Part shown: one piece after another, positions 29,753-40,500 of the stretch
Position numbering within the stretch: position 1 is the stretch's first letter
Layout: each line of letters begins with the position of its first letter
DNA from: Rubrobacter xylanophilus DSM 9941
Lineage (GTDB): Bacteria; Actinomycetota; Rubrobacteria; Rubrobacterales; Rubrobacteraceae
DNA length: 64,000 nt
NCBI RefSeq assembly: GCF_000014185.1
Contig: NC_008148.1
Location: 2,584,001 to 2,648,000, forward strand
Direction: 5' to 3'
Notes under the pieces: generated by a model
Told to the model about the DNA's origin: nothing
The model's input: the letters and a program-made list of their open reading frames with translations, nothing else
The model's database searches: none
Made by a program: the position numbers and the translations under genes

Positions 29753-30838
29753 ATGGCGCCGCACGCACACCAGGTCGTCGAGGCGGTGGAGCGCCTCGCC
29801 CCCCCGGAGCTCGCGGAGGGGTGGGATAACTGCGGGCTGCAGGTGGGGGACCTCTCCTCGGAAGTCTCGCGGGTGCTCGTGGCCCTCACCCCGCTGCCGG
29901 AGGTCTTCGACGAGGCCGAGGAGGAGGGGGCGGACTTCCTGCTCCTGCACCACCCGCTGCTGTTCCGCCCGGTGCGCAGCCTCGACACCTCGGGCTACCC
30001 AGGGGATCTGGTGGCGCGGGCGGTGCGGGCCGGGATCACGGTCTACGCCGCCCACACCAGCTACGACGCGGCGCCGGGCGGGGTCTCCGAGGCGCTCGCC
30101 GCGGCCCTCGGCCTGCGGGGGCCGCTGGAGGTCGTCTCCCCGCGCGGCTCGCTGCGGAAGCTCGTCGTCTTCGTCCCCGAGGAGCACGCCGACGGGGTGG
30201 CGGAGGCGCTGGCGGGCGAGGGGGCCGGCGTGATCGGAGACTACACCCACTGCACCTTCCGCGCCCCCGGCACCGGCACGTTCCTCGGCGGCGAGGCCTC
30301 AAGCCCCGCGGTGGGCGAGCGGGGCCGGCTCGAGCGCGTGCCGGAGGTGCGCCTGGAGACGGTCGTTCCGGCGCACCTCGCGCGCCGGGCGGTTGCGGCG
30401 GCGAAGGCCGCCCACCCCTACGAGGAGGTCGCCCTCGACCTCTACCCGGTGGACGGGCACCCGCAAGACTGCGGCTACGGGAGGGTCGGCCGCCTGCCGG
30501 AGCCGCTCTCCCCCGAGGAGCTCCGGGAGCGCGTCTCGGAGGCGCTCGGCGCCCCCGCCCGGCTGGTGGCGAACCCGAGCCCCGGCGAGAGGGTGGAGCG
30601 CGTCGCGGCGCTCGGCGGCTCCGGCGGTTCTTTCCTCCCGGAGGTCGCGGCCGCCGGGGCCGGGGCCTACGTGACCGGCGATCTGGACTACCACGACGCC
30701 CTGCTGGCCGAGTCCCTCGGGCTCGCCGCCATAGACGCCGGGCACGCCCCCACGGAGCTGCCCGCGCTCGCGCCCCTGGCGCGCCGGCTCGAGGAGCTCT
30801 GCGGCGTCCCGGCCGCCGCTAGCCGGGTGCGCCGCTAG
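29753..30838 (+). CDS. Nif3-like dinuclear metal-centre protein
   Basis: 361 residues, the long Nif3 form with the inserted PII-like domain (about residues 125-230, LRKLVVFVPEEHADGVAEAL ... HPYEEVALDLYPV). Metal-site motifs: WDNCGLQVGD, FLLLHHPLLFRP, YAAHTSYDAAPGGVSEALA at the N-terminus, and GAYVTGDLDYHDALLAESLGLAAIDAGHAPTE near the C-terminus (GDLDYHD core). The family is often called GTP cyclohydrolase 1 type 2, but its true activity is uncertain. Leaderless. Overlaps the end of the fructokinase gene by 20 bases, both stops lying in CTAG. Confidence 0.85.
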   Translation: MAPHAHQVVEAVERLAPPELAEGWDNCGLQVGDLSSEVSRVLVALTPLPEVFDEAEEEGADFLLLHHPLLFRPVRSLDTSGYPGDLVARAVRAGITVYAAHTSYDAAPGGVSEALAAALGLRGPLEVVSPRGSLRKLVVFVPEEHADGVAEALAGEGAGVIGDYTHCTFRAPGTGTFLGGEASSPAVGERGRLERVPEVRLETVVPAHLARRAVAAAKAAHPYEEVALDLYPVDGHPQDCGYGRVGRLPEPLSPEELRERVSEALGAPARLVANPSPGERVERVAALGGSGGSFLPEVAAAGAGAYVTGDLDYHDALLAESLGLAAIDAGHAPTELPALAPLARRLEELCGVPAAASRVRR

Positions 30839-31778
30839 CGGATACAAGGCGCTCCAGCTCCTCCCGGGTGGGCAGCGCGCTCATCGCCCCGTAGCCGGTG
30901 CAGGCGAGGGCGCCGGCGGCGGCCCCCCGCCGGGCGGCCTCGCGCACCTCCCCCTCCCCCCACCCGCGCCCCGCCAGGTGCACCAGCGCCGCGGCGAGAA
31001 AGGCGTCCCCCGCGCCCGTGGCGTCCACCGCCTCCACCCGGAAGGCGGGCACCCGTCCGGAGAAGCCCTCCCCGGCGTAGAAGGCCCCGCGGGGCCCCAG
31101 GCTGACGAAGACCAGGGAGGCCCCCCGGCCGAGCAGCAGCCGGGCCGCCTCCTCCGGCTCCTCCACCCCCAGCAGCGGGCGCAGCTCGTCGTCGCTCAGC
31201 TTCACCACGGCGGCCAGCCCCAGCAGCGGCGCCACCACCTCGCGGGCCGCCTCCACGCTCTCCCACAGGTGCTCCCGGAAGTTCACGTCGAAGGCCACCG
31301 GGACGCCGGCCTCGCGGGCGAGCCGGGCGAACCGGAGCGTCGCCGAGCGGACCGGCTCCCGGATGAGCGGGATGCTCCCGAAGTTCGCGAAGGCGGCGCC
31401 GGAGAGCGCCTCCGGGCGCACGTCCCGCTCGCCGAGCAGCTCGTCGGCGGCGGGGCTCGACCGGTAGAAGGTGAACTCCCGGTCGCCGTCGGCGGAGATC
31501 TCCACGAAGGCCAGCGAGGTGCGGGTCGGCGGCCGCTGCAGGACCACCTGCGAGGTGTCCACCCCCTCCGCCCGCAGCGCCCGCAGGATGAAGCTTCCGA
31601 AGAGGTCGTCGCCCACCGACCCTACGAACGCGGCCTCCGCCCCGAGGCGACAGGCCGCCACCGCCACGTTGGCCGGGGCCCCCCCGGGCCGGGCGACGAA
31701 CGGCAGCTCGACGGGCGAGGTGGCCTCCTGCCGGTAGATGTCCGCGACGACCTCCCCCAGGGAGACTATCCGGGTCAC
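30819..31778 (-). CDS. PfkB-family sugar kinase (fructokinase-like)
   Basis: 319 residues. Signature 1 PGGAPANVAVAACRLGAEAAFVG near residue 33 and signature 2 DATGAGDAFLAAALVHL near 255 with the catalytic Asp. VGDDLFGSFILRALRAEGVDT and FDVNFREHLWES fit fructokinases. GTG 31778 overlaps the stop of the ManA gene (GTGA). With ManA it could turn mannose or fructose into fructose 6-phosphate. Confidence 0.85.
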   Translation of the reverse strand: MTRIVSLGEVVADIYRQEATSPVELPFVARPGGAPANVAVAACRLGAEAAFVGSVGDDLFGSFILRALRAEGVDTSQVVLQRPPTRTSLAFVEISADGDREFTFYRSSPAADELLGERDVRPEALSGAAFANFGSIPLIREPVRSATLRFARLAREAGVPVAFDVNFREHLWESVEAAREVVAPLLGLAAVVKLSDDELRPLLGVEEPEEAARLLLGRGASLVFVSLGPRGAFYAGEGFSGRVPAFRVEAVDATGAGDAFLAAALVHLAGRGWGEGEVREAARRGAAAGALACTGYGAMSALPTREELERLVSASGAPG

Positions 31779-32842
31779 AGCCCCACCTCCCCGAGGCCCC
31801 TTATCTCCTCGTCGGAGCGGCCGGCCTCCCGCAGCGGGGCTATCACGTCCCGTTGCAGGTCCGGCACGTAGCAGGCGACCAGGCTGGCCTCCCCCTCCGG
31901 CACCACCCGTACCGCCCCGATGGAGGCGGGGAGCAGGCAGCTCTCGGCCCTCCCGAGCACCTCGGTCCCGCCGGCGTGCTCCAGCGCCACCTCCCCGCCC
32001 CCGACGTTGGAGAGGGTCAGGCAGCGCCGGGGATGCGGGGGCTCCCGGTGGGCGGCGGCGAGCGTCCAGCGCTCCAGGGCGAAGTGGGGCCCGGCGCAGC
32101 AGAGTACGCGGCGGTTGTCTCCCTCCTCGAGCGGGAGCCCGGGGTTCGGCACGGGGCGGGGGTCCGGCTCCAGCTCCTCCAGGGCGGCCTCGATGTTGGC
32201 CCGCCACTCCTCCTCCCCCAGCGGGCGCCCGTAGAGATCCTCGGGCATCACGCTCACCCCGAGGTCGGAGGTCTGCTGCACCTCGAACACCAGGGTGTCC
32301 GGCCCGAAGGAGTGGAGCACGCCCCCCGGCACGTAGACGGTGTCCCCGCTCTCTATCCCGCGGCGGACCATGACGGCGTCGTAGTCCCGCGCCAGGAACG
32401 CCTCGCGCAGCTCCTCGCGCGAGACCCCCTCCCTGACGCCCGCGAGGACCGTCGCCCCCTCGGCGGCCCAGAGGATGTGCCAGGCCTCGGTCTTGCCGTT
32501 GGGCTCGCCGTACTTTCTCTTGGCGGTCTCGTCGCCGGCGTGCAGGTGGACCGGGAGCATGCGGGAGGCGTCGAGGAACTTGCAGAGGATGGGGAAGTGC
32601 GGCCCGCGCCACCCCTTGCCGACCAGCTCGTCCGGAAACTCCTCGACGAGGTCGTGCAGCGTCCGCCCCGCGTAGGGCCCGTTCAAGACCCTCCCGGTGG
32701 TCTCCCGGTAGTCGCTGATCTCCCAGGTCTCCGCCACCACACCCCCGGGGACGCCCCGCTTGCCGAGCAGCTCAGGGATCCTGCGGTCCCCGAAGGCGTA
32801 GGAACGGACGTGGTAGCTGAGCTTTATGGGGTACGCCTCCAT
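31775..32842 (-). CDS. manA: Mannose-6-phosphate isomerase, class I type
   Basis: 355 residues, cupin-fold type I isomerase that interconverts mannose 6-phosphate and fructose 6-phosphate. Zinc site: FPILCKFLDASRMLPVHLHAGDETAKRK (HLHAGDE core) and GKTEAWHIL near residues 95-120, and PGGVLHSFGPDTLVFEVQQTSDLG near 200 (His and the catalytic-Arg region). ATG 32842. First gene of a two-gene operon with the PfkB kinase, divergent from the GH92 genes. Confidence 0.85.
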   Translation of the reverse strand: MEAYPIKLSYHVRSYAFGDRRIPELLGKRGVPGGVVAETWEISDYRETTGRVLNGPYAGRTLHDLVEEFPDELVGKGWRGPHFPILCKFLDASRMLPVHLHAGDETAKRKYGEPNGKTEAWHILWAAEGATVLAGVREGVSREELREAFLARDYDAVMVRRGIESGDTVYVPGGVLHSFGPDTLVFEVQQTSDLGVSVMPEDLYGRPLGEEEWRANIEAALEELEPDPRPVPNPGLPLEEGDNRRVLCCAGPHFALERWTLAAAHREPPHPRRCLTLSNVGGGEVALEHAGGTEVLGRAESCLLPASIGAVRVVPEGEASLVACYVPDLQRDVIAPLREAGRSDEEIRGLGEVGL

Positions 32843-32942
32843 CGTTCAGCCGCCTCCTCCCGCGCTCCAGAAGCTCCCAGAGACAGATTAATCCTAGTCC
32901 AAACGCGCCGCCGGACGCACCGGCCCTTGCGCCCGACCCATA

Positions 32943-32971
32943 TGTTACGTTAACATTGTCGTCAACGATGT
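32943..32971. promoter_or_regulatory. LacI-type operator candidates upstream of the GH92 operon
   Basis: Two overlapping dyads: TGTTACGTTAACA (32943-32955, close to the common LacI-family site TGTTAACGTTAACA with one base missing) and ACATTGTCGTCAACGATGT (32953-32971, arms 6 of 7 matching). They sit between manA and GH92. The LacI-family gene downstream is the likely binder. Confidence 0.4.
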
Positions 32972-33085
32972 CATGGGGGAAGGGTAGCGCACGGTTCTGG
33001 GGCGTGCGCCCCTCCGCATCGGGTAGGGGCCGGGGGCGAGGAGCCCCCGGCCCGGGGAGGACAGGGAAGAGGGGGAGCTTGAGCC

Positions 33086-36000
33086 ATGGGGATGACAAGG
33101 ACGGCGAGCTGCGCCGCTCTGCTCTGCGCGATCCTTGCGGTGCTGGCCCCGGCCGGCGGGGTCTTTGCGCGGGAGGCGGGGGAGGAGGGTTTTGGGGAGC
33201 CCGCCTCGTACGTAAACCCGTTTATCGGGACGCAGCGGGACGGCAACACCTTTCCGGGGCCGGTGGTGCCCTTCGGGATGGTGCAGCTGAGCCCCGACAC
33301 CGGGCACTACGCGGGCTACTCCTACGACGACCCGCAGATACGCGGCTTCAGCCACACCCACCTCTCGGGCGTCGGGTGCGCCACCCACGGCGACGTCCCC
33401 TTCATGCCCACCACCGGCGAGGTGCGGGAGACGGCCCCCGAGGAGTACGGCTCGGGGTTCGACCACGCCTCCGAGCGGGCGGAGCCCGGGTATTACGCCG
33501 TCACCCTCGACCGCTACGGCGTCCGGGCCGAGCTGACGGCCACGGAGCGCACGGGCTGGCACCGCTACACCTTTCCGGAGGGCCAGGGGGGCAACGTCCT
33601 GATCAACGTGGGCGAGAGCCTCAGCGCGGAGTTCGACGCCGGGGTCTGGATCTCGGGCGACGACACCGTTGAGGGCTTCGTCACCAGCGGGAACTTCTGC
33701 GCCTCGGACAACCGCTACACCGTCTACTTCTCCGCCAGGTTCGACCGGCCCTTCGAGCGGTTCGGCACCTGGGACGGAGGAACGATAACCGGGGGGAGCC
33801 GCCGGGCAGAGGGCCCCGACGCCGGGGCCTACGTAAGCTTCGGGACGGGGGGTTCCCGGGAGGTGGTCGCCAGGGTCGGCATCTCTTACGTCTCCGTCGA
33901 GGGGGCGCGCAGAAACCTGGAGGCGGAGGCCTCTGGCCGCAGCTTCGACGAGGTGAGGGAGAGGGCCCGGGAGGCGTGGAACCGCGAGCTCTCCAGGGTG
34001 GAGATCTCCGGCGCAGGCCCCGACCAGCGGGCCGTCTTCTACACCGCGCTCTACCACGCCCTGCTGCACCCCAACATCTTCTCCGACGCCGACGGCCGCT
34101 ACATGGGCTGGGACGGCCGGGTGCACAGGACCGACGGCGGAGCCCAGTATGCCAACTTCTCCCTCTGGGACACCTACCGGCCGCAGCACCAGCTCCTCGC
34201 CCTGCTCGTCCCGGAGAGGGCAGAAGACATGCTGGGGTCGCTGCTCGACATCGAGCGGGAGGCGGGCTGGCTCCCCAAGTGGGCGCTCAACAACGCGGAG
34301 ACCAACGTCATGACCGGGGACCCCGTGACCCCGGTGCTCGTGGACGGGTACCTGAAAGGGCTGCTCGCGGGCAGGGAACGCGAGGCCTACCGCGCCCTCT
34401 ACAAGAACGCCACCCGGCGGCCGCCCGAGGACAGCCGGTTCGCGGGGCGGGCCGGGGCCGGGGACTACGCGCGGCTCGGTTACGTGCCCTACGACCCCTC
34501 ACGTCCCGGAAAGCCCGGGGACAACGACTACCACCACGGGGCCTCGGCCACGCTGGAGTACGCGCTCTCGGACTGCGCGATGGCGCTCATGGCCAGGGAC
34601 CTCGGGTACCGGGAGGATTACGGGTTCTTCCTCGAGCGGGCGCACAGCTACCGCAACCTCTGGGACAGGAGCACCGGCTTCTTCCGGCCCAGGCTCCCCG
34701 ACGGCTCCTTCCTTACGCCTTACGACCCCAAGGGCAACCAGGGCTTCCACGAGGGCACGGCGCACCAGTACCACTGGCTCGTCCCGCAGAACTTCCCGGA
34801 CCTGATCCGGCTCTCCGGAGGGCGGGAGGAGACGAGCCGCAGGCTGGACTACTTCTTCGCCTACCGGGAGCTGCTCAGGGACCCCGAGGGCACCGCCCGC
34901 AACGTGTGGGTCAGCGGCCCCTACGACTACTACGGCGCCGACCGCTACAACCCGAACAACGAGCCCGACCTGCACTCCCCCTACGCCTACCTGTGGACCG
35001 GCGAGCCGCACAAGACCGCCGACGTCGTGCGCGCCCAGCGCACCCTGTTCACCAACGGCCCCGACGGCATGACGGGCAACGACGACCTCGGGACCATGAG
35101 CGCGTGGTACGTCTTCTCCTCCATCGGGCTCTACCCGGTGATGGGCGGGGCCGACTACTACGCGCTCACCAGCCCGGCCTACGAGCGGGTGGAGATACGC
35201 CTCCACCCCGGGTTCTACGGCGCCCCCTCCCTCGTGATAGAGGCCCCCGGCGCCTCCGAGGAGAACCGCTACGTCCGCGGCGTCACGCTCAACGGCAAGC
35301 CCCACCGGAGCTCCTGGATCCCGCACGAGCGTATCCGGGAGGGCGCCAGGCTCGGCTTCGAGCTCGGCCCCTCGCCCGCCGGCTGGGCGACCCGGCCCTC
35401 CGAGGCCCCGCCGGCGGCCTGCGGCGCAAAGACGCCCGTAACCAGGAGCCTCTACCTCAAACCTCCCCCTCCGAGGCCACCCTCCCGCAGGGCGGGCAGA
35501 CGCGCCTCGAGGTCTTCCCGACCGTCACCGCGACCGCCGAGGGGAGGGTGGAGGGCAGGATCGACATAAGCGCCCCGGAGGGGTGGCGGGTGGAGCCCGG
35601 CCGCCTGCGGTTCTCCCTGCACAGCGGCGGAACCCCGGTCCAGAAGGAGTACCCGCTCCTCATAACCATCCCCGAAGGGACCCCGGCGGGAGAGTACGAG
35701 GTCGGTCTCTCCGCCCGGGCCGGTCCCCTGAGCGACACCTCCTCCCTCACCGTCAGGGTGGTCGAGGCCCGGTGCGCCGCGGAGGACCGGGGCTTCTGCG
35801 CCGCCGGCCTCGGGCACAGCCTCAACAGCGACGGCGTCTCCACCGACGCCAACCCCAACGACGGCGACTTCGACGGCCTCGGCTTCAGCTACCCGGCGGA
35901 GGAGCTTCCGGCCCCCGGCCCGTTCGAGTCCGGCGGCGTGCTCTACTGGTACCCCGAGACCTCAGACGGCGCCCCGAACAACATCGAGGCGCGGGGACAG

Positions 36001-36342
36001 ACCGTGCCGCTCGTCCCCGGGCGCTACGCGGCGGCGCACATCCTGGGAGCGGCGCACCACGGCGCCGTGGAGACGGCGGCCACCGTAACCTACGCCGACG
36101 GCTCGACCGGCAGGCTGCAGCTCCGCCTCTCGGACTGGGCGCGGGAGGCCCCGCAGTTCGGGGAGGAGGTGGCCGTCAGGACGACACACCGCCACCAGGA
36201 GGGCGCGGGGGACGTGGGGCCGCCGGTCGCCATCTTCGCGGTCAGGTTGGAGCTGGACCCCTCCAGAGAGGCCCGGTTCCTGACCCTGCCGGAAGAGGCC
36301 CGGCTCCACCTCTTCGCCATCACCCTGAGGAGAAGTGGCTGA
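33086..36342 (+). pseudogene. Secreted GH92 alpha-mannosidase with a frameshift before its C-terminal domain
   Basis: From ATG 33086 a signal peptide (MGMTRTASCAALLCAILAVL to about residue 29) leads into a full GH92 catalytic region: VNPFIGTQRDGNTFPGPVVPFGM, GFSHTHLSGVG, FSLWDTYRPQHQLL, GTAHQYHWLVPQN, GNDDLGTMSAWYVFSSIGLYPV near residue 667. At 35455-35475 (CTCAAACCTCCCCCTCC) the frame is lost and ends in a Pro/Arg-rich tail at 35569. The next frame continues TSPSEATLPQGGQTRLEVFP, with NPCBM/NEW3-like and beta-sandwich parts (SDGVSTDANPNDGDFDG) to 36342. One missing base explains it. The catalytic domain alone may still be active: GH92 enzymes are calcium-dependent exo-mannosidases. Confidence 0.8.
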
Positions 36343-37483
36343 GCGAGCGGTCATCGCGGGGCACCTCTGCCTCGACCTGATACCCCGGCTCCCCTCCGGG
36401 CCGGACGGCTTCCGCTTCCGGCCGGGGGCCCTGGTGCCCGCGGGGAGGGCCACCGTCTCCACCGGCGGCTGCGTCCCCAACACCGGGCTGGCGCTCCACA
36501 GGCTCGGGGCGGAGGTCAGCCTCCTGGGCAAGGTCGGGGACGACCCCTTCGGGGAGCTGGTCCGCGGGACGCTCGCGCGGGAGGGGCAGCATCTCGCTCG
36601 AGACCTCCTGAGGTCCCCCGGCGCGCACACCTCCTACAGCATCGTGCTGAGCCCGCCGGGGGAGGACCGCATGATCCTGCACTACCCGGGCGCGAACGAC
36701 GCCTTCGGGCCGGAGGACGTCCCCGAGGCGGCCCTCCGGGGGGCGGCGCTCTTCCACTTCGGCTACCCCCCGGTGATGCGCCGGATGTACGAGGACGGCG
36801 GCGCGAGCCTGGCCTCGCTGATGAGCGGGGCTAGCGCGGCAGGACTTCTCACCTCGCTGGACATGGCCTACCCGGACCCCGCCTCCCCCGCCGGGCGGGC
36901 GGACTGGCCGCGCATCCTGGCTAGGGCCCTCCCCCACGTCGACGTCTTCCTCCCCAGCCTGGAGGAGACGCTGTTGATGCTCCGGAGCGAGGCGCCCCCC
37001 GGGCGGGCACGCCCGCAGGACATCCGCTCCCTGGCGGAGAGGCTCCTCTCTCTGGGCCCGGCCGTGGTTGGGCTGAAGATGGGAGAGCGCGGCATCTACC
37101 TGCGCACCGCCGCGGAGGAGCGGCTGGCCCGGGCCGGCCCCCCGCTCTCGCGCGGCGCCGGCGCCTGGTCCGGACGCGAGCTCTGGTCCGGCGCCTTCGA
37201 GACCGAGGCCGCCGGCACCACGGGGGCGGGGGACGCCGCCGTCGCCGGCTTCCTCTTCGGACTGCTCAACGAGATGCCGCCGGAGAAGGCCCTGACGGCC
37301 GCCTGCGCGGCGGGGGCCTGCAGCGTAGAGGCCGCAGACGCCACCAGCGGGATAAGGAGGTGGGAGGAGGTAGAGCTCAGGATAGAGAGGGGCTGGCGAA
37401 GGCGCCGGCCTCCGGTGGACGCGGCGTGGCGGGAGGCGGACCGGCCGGGCCTCTGGGCCGGGCCCGGGGACCGCTGCGCCTGA
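36335..37483 (+). CDS. PfkB-family carbohydrate kinase
   Basis: 382 residues. Begins HLCLDLIPRL; STGGCVPNTGLALHRLGAEVSLLGKVGDD is signature 1 and AAGTTGAGDAAVAGFLFGLL near residue 295 is signature 2 with the catalytic Asp. A long C-terminal tail (about 35 residues, basic) is unusual. Starts GTG 36335, overlapping the preceding GH92 stop by 8 bases, so it is cotranscribed with the mannosidase and could phosphorylate released mannose; the isomerase step would be ManA. Confidence 0.8.
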   Translation: MAERAVIAGHLCLDLIPRLPSGPDGFRFRPGALVPAGRATVSTGGCVPNTGLALHRLGAEVSLLGKVGDDPFGELVRGTLAREGQHLARDLLRSPGAHTSYSIVLSPPGEDRMILHYPGANDAFGPEDVPEAALRGAALFHFGYPPVMRRMYEDGGASLASLMSGASAAGLLTSLDMAYPDPASPAGRADWPRILARALPHVDVFLPSLEETLLMLRSEAPPGRARPQDIRSLAERLLSLGPAVVGLKMGERGIYLRTAAEERLARAGPPLSRGAGAWSGRELWSGAFETEAAGTTGAGDAAVAGFLFGLLNEMPPEKALTAACAAGACSVEAADATSGIRRWEEVELRIERGWRRRRPPVDAAWREADRPGLWAGPGDRCA

Positions 37484-37571
37484 GAGAGGGACGCTGAGAG
37501 CAGGGGCTTGCGCCCTTCAAGACCCTCTCGACGAGGCTGCTGGAGCATGGGTTTTCGGGGAAGGGGGAAGG

Positions 37572-40500
37572 ATGAGGGGAGATCTCGGGTCTTGCGATCT
37601 GCGCGGTGAGGTGATGAGGCTGGTCGGGCTCGGGGTTGTCCTGGTTCTGCTCGTGGGGCTCTCCGGCGGGCTGACGGCCGCGGGCGCACGGTCCCAGGGC
37701 GTGGGGGGTGAGGCGGCGTTCTACTCCTCCTTCGAGGTCTCCGAACCGCAGCCCGACTGGGAGAACGCGGCGGAGACCGGCCCGGGCGGAGAGCCCCGGG
37801 CCTCGGGCGTGATCGGCCCCGAGCCGGAGTGCATCCCGGGCAACATACGGGAGAAGGTCGCAGAGATCAGGGCGAGCGGCGAGAACACCGGCGGGGGCGA
37901 GGTCAAGGAGAACCTCCTCGACTGCTCGGCTCAGACCAAGTGGCTGGTCTTCGAGAGCACCGGCTGGGTGGAGCTCGAGCTCTCCGAGCCGGTGGCCGTC
38001 GTGCGCTACGCGCTGACCTCGGCCAACGACTTCCCGGGCCGCGACCCGAGGGACTGGACCCTCTCCGGCTCCCAGGACGGCCAGAGCTGGACGGTCCTCG
38101 ACCGGCAGACGGGCCAGGACTTTACGGAGCGGTTCCAGACCAGAGAGTACGACCTGCAGAACGGCGCCGCCTACCGCTACTACCGGCTCGAGATCACGGC
38201 CAACCACGGCGACGGCCTGCTGCAGCTCGCCGAGCTGCAGCTCTCCGACGGCAGCCCGGCCCCCCCGCGCCTCCCCCACATGGCCAGCGAGGTGGGCGGC
38301 GGGCCGCGCGGCGGCTACAACGCCAAGTCCGGCGCGGGCTTCACCGGGCTCAGGGCGCTCCGCTACGGCGGCGCGCACACCGCGGAGGGCCGGGGGTACT
38401 CGTACAACAAGGTCTTCGACGTCGACATAAGGGTCACGCCGCAGACCGAGCTCTCCTACAGGATCTACCCGGACTTCATCCAGGGCGACCTCCGCTACCC
38501 CAGCACCTACGCCGCGGTAGACCTCGCCTTCACCGACGGGACCTACCTCAGCGAGCTCGGCGCCCGGGACCAGCACGGCGCCCTCCTCAGCCCCCGGGGG
38601 CAGGGGGAGTCCAAGACCCTCTACACCAACCAGTGGAACCACAAGTCCTCCAGGATCGGCGAGGTGGCCTCGGGCAAGGTGATCGACCGGATCCTCGTCG
38701 CCTACGACAACCCGGACGGCCCGGCGAGCTTCGGCGGCTGGATCGACGACATCCGGATAGAGACCAGCCCCCCGAAGCCGGAGAGGAGCCGGCCCTCCGA
38801 ATGGGTTCTGACCACCCGCGGGACCAACTCCAGCGGTAGCTTCTCGCGCGGCAACACCATCCCAGCCACCGCGGTGCCGCACGGCTTCAACTTCTGGGTG
38901 CCGGTAACCAACGCGGGGTCGCTCAGCTGGCTCTACGAGTACCACAAGGACAACAACGAGGAGAACTTGCCCGAGCTGGAGGCGTTCGCCGTAAGCCACG
39001 AGCCGAGCCCGTGGATGGGCGACCGGCAGACCTTCCAGTTCATGCCCTCGGCGGCGGAGGGCGAGCCTCCGGTGGGGCGGCGGGAGCGGGCACTGGCGTT
39101 CCGGCACGAGAACGAGGTCGCCAGGCCGCACTACTACGGCGTCAGGTTCGAGAACGGCATCCGGGCAGAGATCGCGCCGACCGACCACGCCGCCGTCCTG
39201 CGCTTTACCTTCCCGGGCGAGAACGCCAGCCTTGTCTTCGACAACGTCGACGACCGGGCGGCGTTCACGGTGGACCGGGACGCCGGCGTGGTGACCGGCT
39301 GGTCCGACGTGCGCAGCGGGCTCTCCAACGGGGCCACCCGGATGTTCTTCTACGCCGAGTTCGACGACCCGATAACCGCGAGCGGCAGCAGCGCCCGGCA
39401 GACGGCGTGGGCCCGCTTCGAGGCGGGGAGCGACCGGAGCGTGACCATGCGGGCGGCGACCTCCCTCATCAGCGTCGAGCAGGCGAGAAAGAATCTGCGG
39501 CTGGAGATCTCGCCCGGCGACGCCCTCGAGGACGTGCGCGAGCGGGCGCAGCGGCTCTGGGACGAGAAGCTAGGGGTGATCGAGGTCAAGGGCGCCACCG
39601 AGGACCAGCTCACCACCCTCTACTCGGGTCTCTACCGGCTCTTCCTCTACCCCAACTCCGCCTTCGAGAACGTCGGCACGAGGGAGGACCCGGTCTACAA
39701 ACACGCCGTCCAGTCCTCGTCCGCAACGCAGATACCCCCCGGCACCACCCCGACGCACACCGGGGCGCCGGTGGTGGAAGGCAAGGTCTACGTCAACAAC
39801 GGCTTCTGGGACACCTACAGGACGGTTTGGGCGGCCTACTCGCTGCTCTCCCCGCAAACGGCCGGGGAGCTGGTGGACGGCTTCGTCCAGCAGTACCGGG
39901 ACGGCGGCTGGGTGTCCCGGTGGTCCTCCCCCGGCTACGCCAACCTGATGACGGGCACCAGCTCGGACGTGGCCTTCGCCGACGCCTACGTGAAGGGCGT
40001 GCCGGGCATCGACGCCCGGGACACCTACGACGCCGCCCTGAAGAACGCCACGGTCGCCCCGCCCGGGCCCGACCCGTACAACACCAACGTGGGGCGCAAG
40101 GGCCTGGTCGAGTCGACCTTCCTGGGCTACACGCCGTCGCGGGTCTCGGAGGGCGTCTCCTGGGCTCTCGAGGGCTACATCAACGACTTCGGCATCGCCA
40201 ACATGGCCCGCAAGATGTCCCGGGAGCCGGGGCTCCCGGCCGCGGAGCGGCGGCGGCTGCGAGAGGAGGCCGAGTACTTCCTGGGCCGGGCTCGGAACTA
40301 CGTCAACATGTTCGACCCCGCCGTCGGCTTCTTCCAGGGCAGGGCCTCTGACGGGACCTGGAAGTCCCCGCCCGAAGAGTACGACCCCCGGGTGTGGGGC
40401 CACGACCACGACTACACCGAGACCAACGGCTGGAACTTCGCCTTCCACGTGCCGCACGACGGGCAGGGGCTCGCCAACCTCTACGGCGGCAGGGAGGCCC

